The notes under the pieces: generated by a model
Databases searched by the model: none
Seen by the model: only the letters and a program-made list of their open reading frames with translations
What the model was told of the DNA's origin: nothing
Source: Symbiodinium natans
Lineage: Eukaryota; Sar; Dinophyceae; Suessiales; Symbiodiniaceae
Direction of reading: 5' to 3'
Assembly: GCA_905221605.1 (NCBI GenBank)
Contig: CAJNDS010002186.1
Coordinates: 191,001 to 255,000, forward strand
DNA length: 64,000 bases
Part shown: one piece after another, positions 13,911 to 25,800 of the stretch
How positions within the stretch are numbered: the stretch's first letter is position 1
Layout of the letters: every line of letters starts with the position of its first letter
Position numbers and translations under genes: made by a program

Positions 13911-15870
13911 TAACGAGAGCAAGAACAGTACAATGCAATGCAATGCAATGCAATACAGTGCAGCGCAATGCAATGCAACGCAACGCAATGCAGTGCAATG
14001 CAAAGCAATGCAATGCAATGCAATGCAATGCAATGCAATGCAATACAGTGAGGTACAACTAGTATCTAGCAGGTTTCAACATGCTGCGCATACTGAACTG
14101 AAGCATCTTGAAAAGAGGTGGTATATAACGGGACATCAGAATTATGACAGCATGTAAAGTCAAACACACATGTAAATCAAATATAAACACTACAACAGAA
14201 TATGACAAAGCAAAGCAAGCTGTACTGTAGTCAAAGAACATAAAGCGAAGCACAACAAATGCAACAAAACCTAACAAAACAACACACAAAATTCAACAAC
14301 TGTGATTTAAAAAAAAAAACATGAAAGAAGAGGCAACAACTTCGATAAAACATGAAAGAACATACAAAATCAAGTACACATGGAGAATAAGTACAAAAAG
14401 CAATAGGCTACTGGAATATGGCATAATCGAAAGTCCCACGCTTCTCTTAAAAGCCTCAGGAAAAATCATGGAACCGGTCGGTAAAGCCATCAAAAGTTTT
14501 AAAGCCTCAGAAGTTCGGGAGCAGCGAGCCTCAGGTCCTAAGATCGTGTTGCAATCGTGGCAATTTACAAGCTGGACGTATTGGCATGATTACCTCATCA
14601 GGACCAAACAAGAACCTTGGAGCAGAACCCGCCAGGTGCTGAAGGACAGCCACTGGGACGGTCACACTTGCAGGACATCTTCAGTTTCATTTTCTTCCTT
14701 CGGTCATCTTTGCTGTTCATCCACAGTGTTGGGCAACTCACCTTTCTGGCTATATGGCCTTTGTTGACCTTCTTTAAAAAGGGGGAGCAGTTGATAATGC
14801 GAGCCACTCATGTCAATATTATAAAAGACAGTTTCCATCTCACTCTTGTTTACACATCGAGGAGGCTGCAACCACGCCTTGATAACGCCAAATGGTAGAT
14901 CAATGGACGGGGCGGTACCATAGAACTTTGATTCATCTGGTCATCTGCTTACTGCTGCTTTGTTTCTTCATCTAGGCTTCTAGATATTCATACATGTATG
15001 CATTTGTATGCTAGTCCATCGAAAGCCCTCGATATCGATGAGAAGCAATACGACTATCCCAAAACGACTGGCGCAAGCTAAGCAGCACCGACGGAAAGCT
15101 GAAGCAAAAACAAGTAAAAGACATGGGATGCGCAGTATTTGCAATGGGATTGAGGAGTTCGTGACAATCTTTACTTTATATCTCTGTTCAAGAGGGGACA
15201 TCTTAGCGTAGCTATCGATGTATCTGTCTGTCTGTGCATCACCCTGCTTATCTATCGAATCTGGGTGCAGTTGCGTGGCAGTGGCCGCCAAAACGGCCGC
15301 TAAGAGTTGCATGGGCGGGCCCTTCGCTCGCGCATCGTCCGGAGCGCAGTTCGATTGAATCGATTCCAGTGCGAAAAAGAGGCCGGCAACTGGCGCATTG
15401 AAGCCAGCTGCGATTCCACTGGCGCAGCCGGCAGCAAGCAAGTTCTGGCGCAAAGCACGGTCAGAGTCAGTAGTGTTCTTCTGATACCCCGACAAGCTGG
15501 CGGCCACATTGGCACCAATCTCTACACTTGGCCCCTCGGGCCCCAGGGAGTTGCCGCCGGCCAAAGTCAGGCCTGCTGCCAAAGCCCTGAGAGGTGCCTC
15601 GCCGCTGTCTTTGGGGGGTGCCCCGCCTGAAGCCTTCAATGCGGCAAGGTCCGACGACCCGGAAAGGCCTTTTGCACCCCGGGCCAGCAAGAGCAAGCTG
15701 ACGAAGGAGGCTGAGATTACGGGGGCTAGTATGCTGAGCCCTGGCAACTCAAACAGAAAGTCTTGAACAAGGTGGACGAAGTCGTTCAGCAGCACAACAA
15801 GTGTCCCAGTGGCAAGGCCAGCAGCGGAAGCCAGAAACAAAGGGGACGAAAGTGGGCTGCTTGCCCGCAC
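11111..15870 (-). CDS. CLC-family chloride channel / Cl-/H+ exchanger
   Basis: Membrane protein moving chloride (or nitrate) in place of, or in exchange for, protons. Exon 1 (about 15870-15280) holds the first helices (FLASAAGLATGTLVVLLNDF), the selectivity motif GNSLGPEGPSVEIGA with the gating glutamate of GPEGP, and GIAAGFNAPVAGLFFALE. Exon 2 is 12286-12090 (WELPVFMSLGVLCG). Exon 3, 12010-11496, holds GQVGGLFAPALFIGACLGG and PLTAVVLLLELAGG. Exon 4 is 11335-11253 and exon 5 is 11164-11111, ending in TGA. Exons 2-5 join in frame (197, 515, 83, 54 nt). All resolved donors are GC and all acceptors AG|G. The GPEGP form resembles plant CLC-e/f and cyanobacterial members, suggesting an internal or plastid membrane, which is inference. 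No CBS domains follow. An exon for the extreme N-terminus, perhaps at 16098-16030 (REAFATFAQALMAG), is uncertain. Confidence 0.9.
13180..13560. repeat. Degenerate TTTAGGG-like interstitial repeat
   Basis: Roughly ten irregularly spaced TTAGGGA/TTTAGGG words, each followed by A-rich or GGATT spacer, all on the plus strand. TTTAGGG is the known dinoflagellate and plant telomere unit. Here it is strongly diverged and inside an intron. Confidence 0.55.
13708..13725. repeat. Poly-G tract (18 G)
   Basis: Uninterrupted G run followed by CGGGG, flanked by (TA)n tracts near 13750-13790 and 13878-13905, in the CLC intron. Confidence 0.95.
13930..14050. repeat. (TGCAA)n pentanucleotide array
   Basis: About 120 bp of CAATG/CAACG pentamers with a few single-base variants. 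It is open in several frames on both strands, giving false ORFs. Confidence 0.95.
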
Positions 15871-16099
15871 CATCGTCCGACTAGATTGCGAAGTCCTGCT
15901 ACCCAGGCGAGGCGCAGGGCGGCCAAGGCTGGGCGCAGGGAAGGCAGACCTCACTCTTAGTCGATGACAGCTTTGGACGAAGGACGTCGAGGAGGTTGAC
16001 ATTGCCGAAGCCGTTGGTGACGACCTCTCCTGAAAAACCGCGCCAGCCATCAAGGCCTGAGCAAAGGTTGCAAAGGCTTCTCGCAAAGCTGGGCTCACA

Positions 16100-16980
16100 A
16101 TGTTACAATCAGCTCAGCTTCTGGCCGACATCCCGGAAAAAACTCGGCGCTTTCTCGCCGACATAGTCATTATGACCGGATGGCCGTGAACAGCCACATG
16201 CACGCAAGCTCTTCAAATGATGGCTTACGTACGCAAGCTCTTCAAGTGATGGATTACACCTTTGTCCAAAGGATTTGACCAGAAACGCTTGACATACCAA
16301 TCCTGCAAGAATGTGTGAGTTCGTTGATGTGTGCCCATGCAAACAGACAACACCAGGTCATCAGTAGATGAACCAGCATTTCTGCAGGACAGCATGAACG
16401 AACTGGGCATGACTCAGATGAATTTTGTTGAGTCTATGTGAAGGAAAAACTTGGCATCGCAGACGTGCAGATTATTGGATTCTCAAGCCAGGGCTGCATC
16501 TTCTATGCCATGTGCGAGACACTGATTGGTGCAGTGGAACACGCCGAGGCAGATTTTCTCCCACAAGCGCAAGCCCTGCAGTGCCGTACAGACAGAGCGA
16601 CCTGCACAGACTAGAGTCAGCAAAGCTGCGAAATATCCAACAGAAGAGGACATGGAGGACGCGTCCTAAACAAAGGCACAGACTGGACCTCAACGGAGGT
16701 GGGAGGAGTCTGGAGGAGCCCTTTGCCCTCTTAGGCAAGGCGTGGGCGCTTGGCACTCGCCTGACACACGCGCAACGCAATGTGACAATGCGACGTACAT
16801 GTAGAATGTTCTAAGTTCTCAGTATGTTGCAACGCTGCAGTCACCACCAAATCCCACGTGCTTAACCAATTAAACCAGACTTAGACTGGTCTGCAGGTCA
16901 TGGAATCTTTGCCTGGTAGCCCTGGTAGCCCTGGTAACTCCTTGCTCTTCCAGACCTTGGCGCTGGCTAGACTAGAGGCT
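16100..16980. other. Spacer upstream of the CLC gene
   Basis: Contains an imperfect tandem duplication of about 29 bp at 16202-16258 (unit starting ACGCAAGCTCTTCAA). No convincing exon. The plus-strand frame 16425-16814 has no protein-like features. Confidence 0.5.
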
Positions 16981-17024
16981 GCAGCTCGTGGCAATTTCAA
17001 GCGTCAGGGCGTCAGGCGTGCCCA

Positions 17025-17290
17025 CTGCAGTGCCGATCTCCCATTCGCCATGGGCCCTCAGCGACGAGTCCGCCCTGTCTTCGCAATTCACAAAACACCC
17101 CAGGCCCTCCAGGCCCAAGTGCGAGGCCAGGTGCACTGGCCAGCTGCCTCTGCATGTGAGGAAGCGTGCAATGCCTTCTGCCAACGACTCGACGTGCAGA
17201 TCAGAGGCATTCCCTGCCTGGCTACACTTGCCCTGCTCCCAGAACTTGCAGATGCTTCTGCGCAGGACAGGTGCCTCGCATGGACTCAGA
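17025..17290 (-). pseudogene. Decayed CCCH zinc-finger module
   Basis: The 5' half at about 17275-17240 matches the intact fingers (RRSICKFWEQ), but the donor position reads GGGCAA and the 3' half near 17080-17030 has lost the second and third cysteines, keeping only the tail AHGEWEIGTAVG. The intact copies at 21-26 kb read CxxGxxCTFAHGEEEIG here. Either the module is a relic, or an unseen exon supplies the missing part. It lies downstream of the methyltransferase gene. Confidence 0.55.
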
Positions 17291-17299
17291 CTCCATGTC

Positions 17300-18870
17300 G
17301 CTGGAATTGGCACTCGACTGCCGTTGTGAGATAGTGGTAGATGAAGAAGGTGGCGATCACAAGTTTCAGACTGCAGCCGGCTGAGACTGCACCGCATGTG
17401 GCCTCTTGCTGCAAGGCCGCCATCCCGCCTTTTTGTGGAGGCTTGCCACCTGTACGGAAGGGCAAAATGTGCACAATGTGGCACAGAACGGCACATGTGC
17501 CTCCTTTGGCAACCCAAGGGCTCGCCACTGGTGGTGGTACCACAGCCGCCACAGCCATGCGGTCCTTTGAAAGCAAGGCATCGTGCGCGTTGCCAATAAT
17601 TATCTCTCGGCGAGGACTTCGATGTCAAATCTTACGCACTTGCGGTCTTTAGGTATATGATTGGCTCATCAAGCTGGCAACGCCTCTTTCTTCGAGGGAT
17701 GTCGCATCACAATTGCCATAAACATGTTGCTCACGAATGTTTCAGGCGGTGCATCGACCTGTTGCTCAACCTGCTCGTCCCTCGTGCTGGCTCGGGCACT
17801 GCCTCTCAATCAAGTTTTGGTATTGAAAAAGCGACCTCCACTTGGCCTATGACCGACACTTTGGTCACGTGTCGAATGGCCACACAGCACAGGCCTCTGC
17901 GCGCTGGGGCTTTTGGTCAGGGAAAAAACGCGACCCAGGACCGGGTGACCATCTTCAAAGCGAAGCTCACATCTCGTGTCCCGGAGAACCTGCGACACGG
18001 GGAGCTGCCTTGATTCAGAAACTGAAAATCTGCCGAGACTCCAGGCCCGAGGCGCTTGGGGCAAAAGATCTTTGATCTGGCAGTTGCAAAGGCATGTCCC
18101 CTCGCGCCTCCACCCGCGGCTTCGGAGCAAAGCTCCAGCCAAACAGTGGTTTTTGTGCGAACATGCTTTGGGGCCAAATTTTGTTTCTGGGGGCCCTATA
18201 GACCTGGCGATGTACTCCCCCCGTCTTTTTGACCATGGACCCGTGCACCCCTCCGGCCCTATGCACGTATGCACATGAACCCTATGAGCTCCCTATACTG
18301 TGGACCTCCCTATGACCCCCTTATCCTGTGGATTCCTGTGGAGAGGGTTGATGGGGCTCATGGGGTGGGGGATTCCAGGGTCCATAGCAGCAACGGTCCA
18401 GAAGCGGGTCATGGGGAGGTCTGTTTGGGAGCATGCGGCTGGATGCACTGAACCTGCGCCGAGGCGGGGTGCGATTAAAGGTGAGAAAATGCTTCTCAGG
18501 TTGCAGACTAGAAAGAACTCCCTGCTTCAGAGCGCGCCTGGAATTTGCAGTCATGCACGAGCGACAAGATGTAGGAGTGGCTGTGGGCAACGCGGCCTGA
18601 GGCCTTGCAAATAATCTTGTTGGATTTAGATTTCTAGGTCTATATGTATATATCCATACTGATATTGATATATTTATACATGCATACTAATACAATGGTG
18701 TCATTCTTCTGTAACCCAAGCACTCCTGCAGCTTGTAGCCCAAAGACACATCCGGCTCCGGCTCCTCTGGATCCTCCGGCTCCTCCGGCTGCGTTGGCTC
18801 CTCTGTTGAGAAGACGAAGAGTCCTGGACAGCTCGAATTTCAAAATATATCTATATGTATATATTCTAAT
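17300..18870. other. No supported gene
   Basis: Frames on both strands are open for up to about 150 codons but carry no family signal. It includes CCTATG-rich sequence at 18260-18330, an AT-rich patch at 18640-18690 and a GGCTCCTCC cluster at 18755-18800. Confidence 0.4.
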
Positions 18871-18879
18871 CTCGCAGCT

Positions 18880-20058
18880 CGCAAAGAAGAACGCCGGTAG
18901 AAGAATCCAAACCCCGTAGCGTCGCAGAGATCTCTGCAAAGTGGCCACCACTCTCGAGATTCTGGAAAACAAGACGAAAGATAGCGGAAAGGTCGGTAAC
19001 CTCGGATTGAGAGTTCGGATGCCTTCGATGCGATAGGCATTCTCGGGGTCGAGTCTAAAGGTTCACCAAGCGACGTATCCGAATACATCCGCTGCGGTAA
19101 TTAAATCGAAGAGCAAGCCAGACCTTTCAGAGGCCTCAGTGGCATTTCACCACGCTTGTGTTCAACTATGTTCAACTCCTGTGGCCTTGAAGGATCCGTT
19201 CAAAAACTGTGGTTAGGGCCACGGCACCATCAGGTGCTCAGCCAGGTCTGAACAGTGCAGTTCGTCGTAGCAGCTTTTAGCCTCCGCCTGCAAGCGCTCA
19301 GACAGCTCGCTTACACTACGGTTGTTTACGAAGCCGCTGGTGTGATGGAACTTAGAACGGAGACTCGGAGAGCATCGAAGCTCAGGCTTGGGCGGCTTGG
19401 GCGGCTGAGGGAGGCTTAGGAGGCGCCTTCTGCAGCATCTGGGCTGATAGGTCCACCGCCTGAAGGTGTGCACGTGGGGAGAGGTCCCGGAGCTGCTCTC
19501 CCATGTTCCCCGTGCCTCAGTGAAGAGACCCATGAAACACTTTCAGACTTTTCAACTCAGACCTTCTTGGGTCCATCGGCCTCTTGTCAGCCCATGTTAA
19601 GAGCAGATGCAAATTTGCTTTTGCTGGGCTATGGCTTCGTCGTCGAACAGCGAATACAAGAGTCATTGTGTTCGGGGCAAGTAGCCGTTTGGGTTGCAGT
19701 TGAGGTGCCGGCTCCCAGATCCAAGATACGCCGCAGATGGCAGGGCTCCTCTTGACTCCACCGAATCGCCTGCGTCAGAAGACTTCAAGTTTTTGGTGTC
19801 ACTTGGTATCAACATGTCCCAACCAAAACGAGCTCACGCCTGTACAAGCAGCTGAGGAACTTGATAACTCAAGGACTCCAGGCTCGCATCAAAGCAGTCT
19901 GCGTAGTGGTCGAAGAGGCTTGTAACGTAGGTTGCTGCGATTTCAGCTGGCGTCTGTTGCTCGATCACACAGAGCAAGTGCTTGGCTAAGTCAACGCGAA
20001 GAGTCCTCTCCGTGAGATGAGGCATCTTCCGCTTCCGAGCTTCTGCGATCTCCTGCAA
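18880..20058 (-). CDS. SAM-dependent methyltransferase (class I), multi-exon
   Basis: Exon 20058-19834 ends with PAEIAATYVTSLFDHYADCF and then LESLSYQVPQLL, the lead-in seen in TPR-associated class I methyltransferases (FDxYAxxFDxxLxxLGYxxPxLL). The next exon near 19740 gives the SAM-binding motif I, RRILDLGAGT. An exon near 19460 gives motif II, AVDLSAQMLQKA. One near 19300-19240 gives SCYDELHCSDLAEHL. One near 19132-19085 gives motif IV, FDLITAADVFGYV. A further exon near 18960-18890 reads HFAEISATLRGLDSSTG. The motif order and spacing match the family, so the gene looks functional, but the substrate cannot be told. The C-terminal strand is not found and may be further left. Exons upstream of 20058 (for example 20430-20300, SEDTLLNAIGATATTDATEA) may belong to it. 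Confidence 0.75.
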
Positions 20059-20994
20059 GAAGGTTGCGACGAAAATTCTCTAGAATGACAAAGAGCGCAA
20101 GACTCAAGATGCAATTTTGCGTTTACGCAAATAAAGATCTCTTGCACTTTACTAGCACGTCTAGATCGAGAACGGAAGGTCGTGTCCAGGTGTCTCTTGC
20201 AAGCAGCAGCAGCTTCACGTCGCCACTTGTTGGACTTGTTGTCACTCCGGTGCTGGCGAAGCCTGAGAAGGAACTTGCTCCCTCTTTGCTAGAAAGGAAG
20301 GGTGCTTCCAGTAGCAAATTTGCCTTGGTTCGGCAGAGAAGCCGGCGTTGCAGCAGCTCTGCCAAATCCAAGAAGGCCCGCTTGTGCCAAGGCTTCCGTC
20401 GCATCAGTCGTCGCAGTCGCACCTATGGCGTTAAGCAAAGTGTCTTCCGACAAAGCCCCACAGGCATGTGGTGCTTGCACGCTTTCACTGCGCCTCCGGG
20501 AGCTCCGGCACAAGCCGCCTCCGTCTCCGGCCTTCTGCATGTGGCGCCTGCTCCTGCCGAGCCCTCGGCCGCCACCTCACACAAACACAGAAAAGACCAC
20601 AATTGTAGGCGCAAAGAGTATGCTCATAAACTGGTCAAAAACTGCGCGGTCGGCTTCGAGAGCTCAGAGACCGCCAAGGGCAGAAGAACACTAGCAAACA
20701 TGGAAAGAGGTGCCTGGCCACAGATTGCCACTTCGCCTGCAAGGAACGGGGTGCGAGCATCCCACATGACAGGCGACCCTCGCGCCCATGCCATCTCGAA
20801 GGAAACAGCAGCAGCCTATGACTAAGCACTTGCCTGAATTTTGCCGGGAATTTGGGTCTGTGGCTATATTGAGCCGAGTCATCTGGCAACTTTGTGTGCT
20901 GTTTATACACCGATTTTGCTTCCGGTCCTTCATGAGTCCTTTGGAGTCATTCTGAGCCGAAAAAAAGGATTCTTTCTGACTGGCTCGTGCAACT

Positions 20995-21760
20995 TTAGAC
21001 ACTTTAGAAGCTGCCTTGAATGCGAAGCTGAGCCGGTCCTCCTCACCATGCGCCCATGTGCATTCTGTGCCACGCGAGCATTGGCCCTGCCAAGACAGCT
21101 CCAGGCTCCAGTGGAGGCTATCTGTACCGGTAGGTACACGAGAATTACATTGGTGCTGTTGCTACTTGCTTTCCATACCTCACGTCCTGCGCTATCGAAT
21201 CTTGGCCAAAGCCGCCAAAAACCCCACGCTATACTCAAATCACTCAAGGCCAGGATTCACTGCAATCTGGCCATTGCTTTCCGTTGAAGGAGGTAGATTG
21301 AACCCCTCACTCATACGAGAAATGCTGAAGCTGGATCTCACGTTGCAGCTCCAACATGTCAACATGCTACCTATTCGACCGGGTGAGTCTAACATCCAAG
21401 ATTTCGCGCTGCCTTTGCTTTGCAGATTTACGTGTGAACCATGGGGCTTTATCCAAACACTGCCCAATGCCCCTATATGCGAGCTAAACTTCGTACAAAG
21501 AAAACTTGCCGTCTGCCACGATTGCACGCTTTACTCCGCATGCCTAGACTAGCGGTGATGAGAGTGTATTTCCAATTCAGCTTGGGCTTCTGCCGCTTAA
21601 GACATGCTGACTGCACGATATTCATTCATCTGTTTTCACATCTTGCCTCCAGCCAAAACTTGCAAATCGTCTTTTTCAAGGGCTGCTCTGCAACTCCCTT
21701 ACCGCCGTTCCAGCCTTGGGTCATCAGTTTCTCACATCGACTGCAAGCGACAGCTGTCTG
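20995..21760 (-). CDS. CCCH zinc-finger module 4 (two exons)
   Basis: The 5' exon ends at 21647 with KKTICKFWLE; upstream in the same frame it reads CSRCEKLMTQGWNGGKGVAE. The intron 21646-21087 (560 nt) starts with GC and ends with CAG. The 3' exon begins at 21086 with GQCSRGTECTWAHGEEDRL. Joined, the finger is C-x7-C-x5-C-x3-H. Such fingers bind single-stranded RNA. It may be one of four fingers of a single minus-strand gene (21.0-26.3 kb) or a member of a tandem gene array. The 3' exon frame stays open to 20691, which is longer than in the other copies. Confidence 0.75.
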
Positions 21761-21859
21761 CACCATATTCATTGCATGCTTAATTTCTGCTGCTTGGCTA
21801 AGGGATGTTGGGTTGCCAGAATAGAAAGATGCATTCTTGGGAAACATGCTGTACATTCC

Positions 21860-22560
21860 TGAGACTTGTGCTGGATGCTAGCATCCTGCGATCATGCCAG
21901 GTGTTCCACCACACCCGACAAGTTTAGAACTCACACACGTTGTCTTGCACTATGCTCACAGCATTGTAGCTATCATCTTTGTATGCGACTCCAGGCACAT
22001 GCTTCAATGTCAAGAACTGACTGAGTCGTGCGCTTGGGGCAATCCCAGCCTGACCCTTGCCCACATCCTTAGCTGCAACGTGTGTGTAGTCAGAAACCAC
22101 AACAAGCACATGTATGGCCGTATGGCCTGAAAGGGGCTGCTTGTGAAGACCTTGCTCACCCCGAAGTGGCTGCCTGGCGCCGAAAAGCCTAAGTTGCCCG
22201 CATGAGCGTAAATCGCCGTGCTCGAATGCTCCAATTGCTCAGTCCCAGAAGTTCCCAGAGCTAAGCCACAAGCTGCGCATGGGAGTTGGTGCCTGGCGCA
22301 TTTGCCGCAATCGCTTGGAGGTTTTTTTGCGGCAAGAGGCTCGTGACATCATCTGTCTCACACTCCCGAGCAACTTGCTTTCAAACCTGGATGGCATCAT
22401 TAATGTGGCACGCCGTTTGCTGGGAAGTCGGATTAGCCGGAAGTCGACCAAGGCGAGGAGTACAGGAGACCCGGGCTCTGACAGTCGCGTCTTGAACGTT
22501 GCTGATAACCGAATGACCCAAGATTCTTCAGGAGTCCTCAGAAGTCTGGGATCTTGGGTC
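21860..22560. other. Intermodule region
   Basis: Between CCCH modules 3 and 4. A minus-strand frame near 22375-22265 (TSLLPQKNLQAIAANAPG) might be a small exon; nothing else is supported. Confidence 0.3.
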
Positions 22561-22745
22561 GCAGCATAGCGAAATGCAACATTTCAATAATATTGAAATC
22601 ATCACGTTCTGATGTTCAATACTGTTTGTAATGGGACAGTGAAATTACACCTTGCTGTGATTGTGCTGACGGCAGGGGAGAAGGTAGAGCCCCCGGGCCT
22701 CTCTGCCCTTGCCCTTTGCCGGCATGGGAAAGCCGTCACCTCAGC

Positions 22746-22812
22746 GCATTGCACAAAGCATCGCACCAAGCATTGCACCAAGCATTGCACCAAGCATTGC
22801 ACCAAGCATTGC
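22746..22812. repeat. (GCACCAAGCATT)n dodecamer repeat
   Basis: Five copies of a 12-bp unit, the first ones diverged. The length being a multiple of three keeps frames open on both strands. Confidence 0.95.
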
Positions 22813-23202
22813 CAAATGCTCCGAAAGCTCTTGGGCTGCTCAGAACTGCAAGGATCAAGGATTCTCTGCACGTTTTCTGCTTGAATTTTGAAGCTTTGGC
22901 TCCTTCAAGGCCCTGACTTCTGGCGGCCTCCAGCACTGGCGCCTGCCGCTTTTAAGAGGCAGAGCGTGTCGATCACGGAATGGCCCCTAACCATGGAATG
23001 TGACAACTAAGTCAGCCCTACTAAGTCAAAACTTGAAATGACGAGATGCAAGTAGAAATAAACCGTAGATCAACCAGCTCCTACTTCTGAGGGCGGCGCA
23101 AAAGGAGAAACCTAAGAAAAGCTTGGCGTCGCATATCACTGCTGCCGAGGGCGGCGCGAAACACCAAAAAAATCAACTTGACTAATAGACTAGGTATATC
23201 TA

Positions 23203-23425
23203 CATGCAAGTATGGGATGCCGGGGCTCCCACCCCGATCTCCTCCTCGCCATGGGCCCACGTGCACTCAGAGCCCCGAGTGCAGGTGCCCTGCGCTCAGG
23301 AGCTGAAAAACAGAAACGTTCTCCCGAAAGCCTCCCAAAGGCTTCCCTCCCCTCCTGCTCCCAGAACCTGCAGATGGTGCGTTTGGTGTTTGCTCCAACT
23401 GGTCCTCCAACCCAACTCACGACAA
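23203..23425 (-). CDS. CCCH zinc-finger module 3 (two exons)
   Basis: The 5' exon ends at 23355 with NTKRTICRFWEQ, preceded by WVGGPVGA. The intron 23354-23290 is only 65 nt and starts with GA (CAG|GAGGGG). The 3' exon starts at 23289 with GTCTRGSECTWAHGEEEIGV and reaches TAG at 23203. The joined finger has C-x7-C-x5-C-x3-H spacing. The stop soon after the finger would make this the end of a gene unless a donor lies before it. Confidence 0.8.
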
Positions 23426-24659
23426 AACGCTCTCTCGAGTGACCTAAGGGAAACAAAAGTGAACCTGCAAAAGCTGCATCAGCACCACCAAACGGAAGAG
23501 CCGGGCCACCAAACGGAACAGCCGGGCCTGGGAAAGATTCTTCTGCGCTACACCGGCTCTTGCGCCAGAAATGCCAGAACAGCACAACTCTCTGTCTTAC
23601 ATCCGGAAGCCTGTGACTTTGACCGGCCAAGTGGACTCGATCATCGGCGCCTTAGGCTTACAGGAAGGCGCCTCCACCCGAGGGGACTTTCTATCTATCC
23701 ATATCTATCCGACCATCCATGGCGAACCAGAATTCATGTCGTAGCGAATACACCAAGTCGTGAAGTAGTGTTCTGCACTCAAGTCTTACAGACAGCTCAT
23801 TGATCAAAGTCTCCACCTTTATACTTCTCGAGCAGCCTTTACTGTTTTACGAACATCCCTTTTCCCAGCTGATGCTTAGCCCAGGCATGTGCTTAGTCAC
23901 ACGGCTGCGGTGGGGTGCATCGGCATGGTTTGGCCACCACCCGAAGGATTCTCTCGACTCACCCATGTTTGACTAAGCATGTTGGGCCCATCTTCGAGTG
24001 GCAACGTGGACGTGTTACCTCATGGTTTGCTTCGATTCGCTTGGCCAGCTTTCGATCTGTTTCGGGTCCCATCTTTCTGGCTATCCCAATTACAGGTACA
24101 GCGGCAAAGCACCGAAACTATCCAGAAACACTTCACGATGACTTCATGCCTGTCTCGTGCATGAGCACAACTGCACGCTGGGTTTGTTGTTGATTCTTTT
24201 TTGCGGTTTCCCGGCTCCATCCTCCCCATTCAACAGTTCCTGCCAGACCTTCGAGTACAGCGACCTATGGCGCAGCACTTCAAGGCCCTGTTTGCGTACT
24301 TGAGGGTTCGGGGCTGACTTCACACCATCCGCGCGCCCCTGCCCTTACAATGGGACCAGGTTGCTGACACAAAGACACAGTGCTGACTGGGCATGCACCT
24401 TTGTGCAACTGAAGTAGGATGCTGAAACTAAGGCACAATTGCGCTGACTCTATCCCTTTGTAGCTCAAGTTTCCCACGCCTTTTGTGTACTTGAATGCCA
24501 GCAAACTTGTACATGTGCACGTGCAGATGCATGATTATCGCAGAGGGGGAGAATGGTCAGGAGATGGATGAATGATGATGAATGGTGCTTATATGAGCAT
24601 CAGAGTAACTCGGCAATCAGCCTTACTCTTGTCAAGTCGCTGCATTCAGAGTCTTCAGT

Positions 24660-25110
24660 GCTCTTGTGCCGAAACATGCCTGGGCAGAGCTGGACAAAGC
24701 AACGCAAGCCAAGTCCCCCACGCCGATCTCCTCCTCTCCGTGAGCGAAGGTGCAATCGTCCCCTTTGGTGCAGAGACCCTGCAGTCAGGCTCTGGCTTGT
24801 GCAAGCATCCAGAATCGAGGCGCTTGCTGAGAAAATTGACGGTACCACATGTCCAGTATGGTTCTACAGTCATTGCAGATGAGGAAACCATGGGCAACAG
24901 GTTCCACCCGTGAAAAGCGGCACGGCATGTAACCCTCTGGGAGAGAACACTGAGAACGCGCCGGAGGCAAAGAAAAAACACAGAAAGTCACCGAAAGTGG
25001 CGGGGAAAAGTGGCGGAAAAGTGGCGTCCTGCTCCCAGAACTTGCAGATGGTGCGCTTGGTGTTGCCGGCAACTGGTGGAGCTGCTGGAGCCGGATTCCG
25101 CCAAGGGCCT
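24660..25110 (-). CDS. CCCH zinc-finger module 2 (two exons)
   Basis: The 5' exon (about 25108-25029) reads PAPAAPPVAGNTKRTICKFW and ends after EQ. The intron 25028-24779 (250 nt) begins GA (CAG|GACGCC) and ends CTGCAG. The 3' exon from 24778 reads GLCTKGDDCTFAHGEEEIGV. Spacing is C-x7-C-x5-C-x3-H. A stop follows after about 45 codons. Confidence 0.8.
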
Positions 25111-25324
25111 CGAGAAGCCAGCAAAAAAAGACAGCCAACTTGCACAAATTGCAAGAAAAAAACAACACGAAACGCAGCGAAAACAGAAGCAACAACATCC
25201 CTTGAAGCCTAACATCTTGGACTGCTATAAATACGGCTGCATCCTATGTTTCGCAGCACTCCGTCATCGCTCTCTCGTTAGGTGCCCCCCTTAGGTGCCC
25301 TCATGCTCTGAACCATTTTTGCGC

Positions 25325-25410
25325 CCACCTGGCGGAACTACTCGCGGAACTGGTCGAGGAACCGCTCGCGGAAGTGCTTGCGGAAGTGCTTGCGGAGCTG
25401 CTGCGCTCCT
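25325..25410. repeat. Imperfect GCGGAACTGCTC-type repeat
   Basis: Five to six diverged 12-15 bp units. On the plus strand they spell LAE(L/V)L repeats, on the minus strand Ser/Ala/Thr repeats. No start codon or splice signals bound it, so it is kept as a repeat. Confidence 0.5.
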
Positions 25411-25724
25411 TCTCTGCATCAAGCCTTGCACAACACGTAAAAACGCGCAGCATCAAGCTTCATGAGACTTCCAACCTATGAAGCACTGACCACGACGGCC
25501 AGGACGTGGCCGACCGGCTATGAGCTCTTTCGTGGCCTTGCCACATCCTCCCTGGCGCAGCTGGCGCGCCCACCTTGTCTCTGATCGCTAGCACATCCGC
25601 TTGGCCGAACATGGGCAACCCTTCGGAGGATATTGAAATTGCAAAACAAAGTTGCTTTGCGCATATGCGTGCCCGAAGGATGTCGCAGGTTCTGCACGCC
25701 CTGCAGTCCCTTTCCTTCCAGTTC

Positions 25725-25800
25725 CAACGTTCCTCCGAAACCCACATTCACAGATGCTCCTGGAATCTGGCACAATCCATGGCAGGCACCACACTCGAAC
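25725..25800. repeat. Segment duplicated near 27.68-27.76 kb
   Basis: The plus-strand text around ACATTCACAGATGCTCCTG and TGGCAG-CACCACACT recurs with the same order and spacing near 27690-27750. This suggests that flanks of the CCCH region were copied along with the modules. Confidence 0.5.

Larger units (their letters stand above)
12287..15279 (-). other. Large intron of the CLC gene
   Basis: Almost 3 kb between exons 1 and 2. It starts with GC (ACT|GCCACG) and ends with AAG|GTG. It contains TTTAGGG-like sequence, an 18-G run, TA repeats and TGCAA pentamers. No coding sequence is supported inside, although a plus-strand frame near 14321-14767 is open by chance. Confidence 0.7.

Noticed and set aside
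17240-17285. Reading the 17.2-kb CCCH copy as an intronless finger (CKFWEQGKC then LH)
   Set aside because: The third cysteine would be alanine and the following residues do not match any module tail, whereas a split tail is found further on.
25325-25410. Plus-strand LAELLAEL-type repeat as an amphipathic helix gene
   Set aside because: No start, no splice borders, wrong strand for this region.
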